Assembly (NCBI GenBank): GCA_002307145.1 | Contig: DBTR01000022.1 | Span: forward strand, 9,857 to 17,665 | DNA from: Rhodospirillum sp. UBA1311 | GTDB lineage: Bacteria > Pseudomonadota > Alphaproteobacteria > Rhodospirillales > Rhodospirillaceae | DNA length: 7,809 nucleotides | Direction: 5' to 3' | Shown: piece by piece, positions 6,199-7,809 of the stretch | How positions within the stretch are numbered: position 1 is the first letter of the stretch | Layout of the letters: each line of letters starts with the position of its first letter | The notes under the pieces: generated by a model | What the model saw: the letters and a program-made list of their open reading frames with translations, nothing else | Told to the model about the DNA's origin: nothing | Database searches by the model: none | Position numbers and translations under genes: made by a program

Positions 6199-6642
6199 TC
6201 AGACGCGGGTGAACAGCGAGCGCACGATCTCGGTGAGCGCGACGCCCAACTTGTCGTCGTCGGTGACCGTGACTTCGCCGCGTGCGATCAGGATGTTGTC
6301 GGCGAACACGTCGACCGGCTCGTCGGTGCGGCGGTCGAGCTCCACCACCGCGCCACGGCCGAGCTTCAGCAACTGGTGGACGCGCAAGTCGGCCTTGCCC
6401 AGCACCACGGAAATCTCGACCGGAACGTCGTAGACCGCTTCCTTGTTCACCGCGCGGGCGGGCAGGTCGGCGGTTGCGGCGGGCTTTTTCTTCGCCTCGG
6501 CAGCCTCGATCTCCGCCAGGGCGGCGGCCATGTCGAGGTCGTCGTCGCCACCGGAGGCGGCGGCCGCGGCCTGCTTTTTCGCCTCTTCCTCGGCCGCGAT
6601 CTCGGCCAGGGCGGCTTCCATGTCGATATCGTCGTCGGCCAT
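6199..6642 (-). CDS. fliN: Flagellar motor switch protein FliN
   Basis: Part of the cytoplasmic C-ring, where FliN with FliM and FliG sets rotation direction and helps dock the export ATPase. It has 147 residues. The C-terminal SpoA (surface presentation of antigens) domain spans about 70-142. It contains YDVPVEISVVLGKADL (71-86), QLLKLGRGAVVELDRRTDEP (90-109), DVFADNILIARGEV (111-124) and DDDKLGVALTEIVRS (128-142), all close to FliN consensus. The first 60 residues are acidic and Ala/Lys-rich, with a duplicated DDD[IL]DMxAALAEI segment. GGGGA lies five bases before the ATG. It follows the ABC gene by 55 bases on the same strand, with no terminator seen between them. It stands apart from any other flagellar gene in the window. 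FliY and type III secretion SpoA proteins are alternatives, but size and motifs favour FliN. Confidence 0.93.
   Translation of the reverse strand: MADDDIDMEAALAEIAAEEEAKKQAAAAASGGDDDLDMAAALAEIEAAEAKKKPAATADLPARAVNKEAVYDVPVEISVVLGKADLRVHQLLKLGRGAVVELDRRTDEPVDVFADNILIARGEVTVTDDDKLGVALTEIVRSLFTRV
6475..6636 (-). repeat. Internal duplication in the FliN N-terminus
   Basis: Residues 3-26 (6636-6565) and 33-56 (6546-6475) align without gaps at a 30-residue (90-base) offset, with 17 of 24 identical by my count. Each copy reads DDD[IL]DM.AALAEI, then a Glu/Ala stretch, KK and an Ala run. The two copies have diverged at DNA level, so the duplication is not recent or is kept by selection on protein. 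Confidence 0.75.
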
Positions 6643-6697
6643 TGCGGTCCCCGTTTGACAAGCGCGTCAGTCTACCCGCGCAGCCGTTGCCGAATCC

Positions 6698-7809
<1,112 letters not shown>

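Noticed and set aside
6654..6659. Plus-strand TTGACA upstream of fliN
   Set aside because: It faces away from fliN and toward the 3' end of the minus-strand ABC gene. No -10 or plus-strand gene follows.

Overview
This is a GC-rich window with nine protein genes and typical alphaproteobacterial content. KdsB (KDO for LPS) and FliN (flagellar switch) point to a motile Gram-negative bacterium. The anchored class I cytochrome c, the monofunctional prephenate dehydratase and the TAXI-type binding protein fit Rhodospirillales-like alphaproteobacteria. The taxon is inferred from protein flavour and gene order, not from a marker gene.

Layout. Left block, minus strand: kdsB (692-1483) followed 9 bases later by pheA, which leaves the window at base 1. 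Divergent from kdsB is a membrane-anchored cytochrome c (1655-2176), closed by a strong bidirectional intrinsic terminator (2194-2223). That terminator also serves a convergent minus-strand gene for an unrecognised exported protein (2243-2998). Middle block, plus strand: a MATE-family multidrug exporter (3162-4553), a TAXI-family TRAP solute-binding protein with a Tat-like signal (4596-5660), and a short MarR-type regulator (5784-6137). Right block, minus strand: the C-terminal two-thirds or so of a double-ATPase peptide ABC transporter subunit (YejF type, entering from the right edge), then fliN (6199-6642), which converges on the marR-like gene. A 16-bp perfect palindrome overlaps the marR stop codon.

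How the genes work together. kdsB and pheA look translationally spaced as an operon, although they serve different pathways (LPS sugar activation and phenylalanine synthesis). The MATE, TAXI and MarR genes are co-oriented, and the MATE-TAXI gap is only 42 bases, so co-transcription is plausible but unproven. The rest are separate housekeeping or envelope functions. Every long overlapping ORF on the opposite strand looks like a GC-rich shadow.

I found no CRISPR array, tRNA, rRNA, insertion sequence, phage gene or recognisable defence cassette. The observations most worth a second look are a duplicated acidic N-terminal segment in FliN, the location of fliN away from other flagellar genes, the unassigned four-cysteine exported protein, the TAXI binding protein with no permease beside it, and the palindrome at the marR 3' end. 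I do not see convincing evidence for a new multi-gene system.
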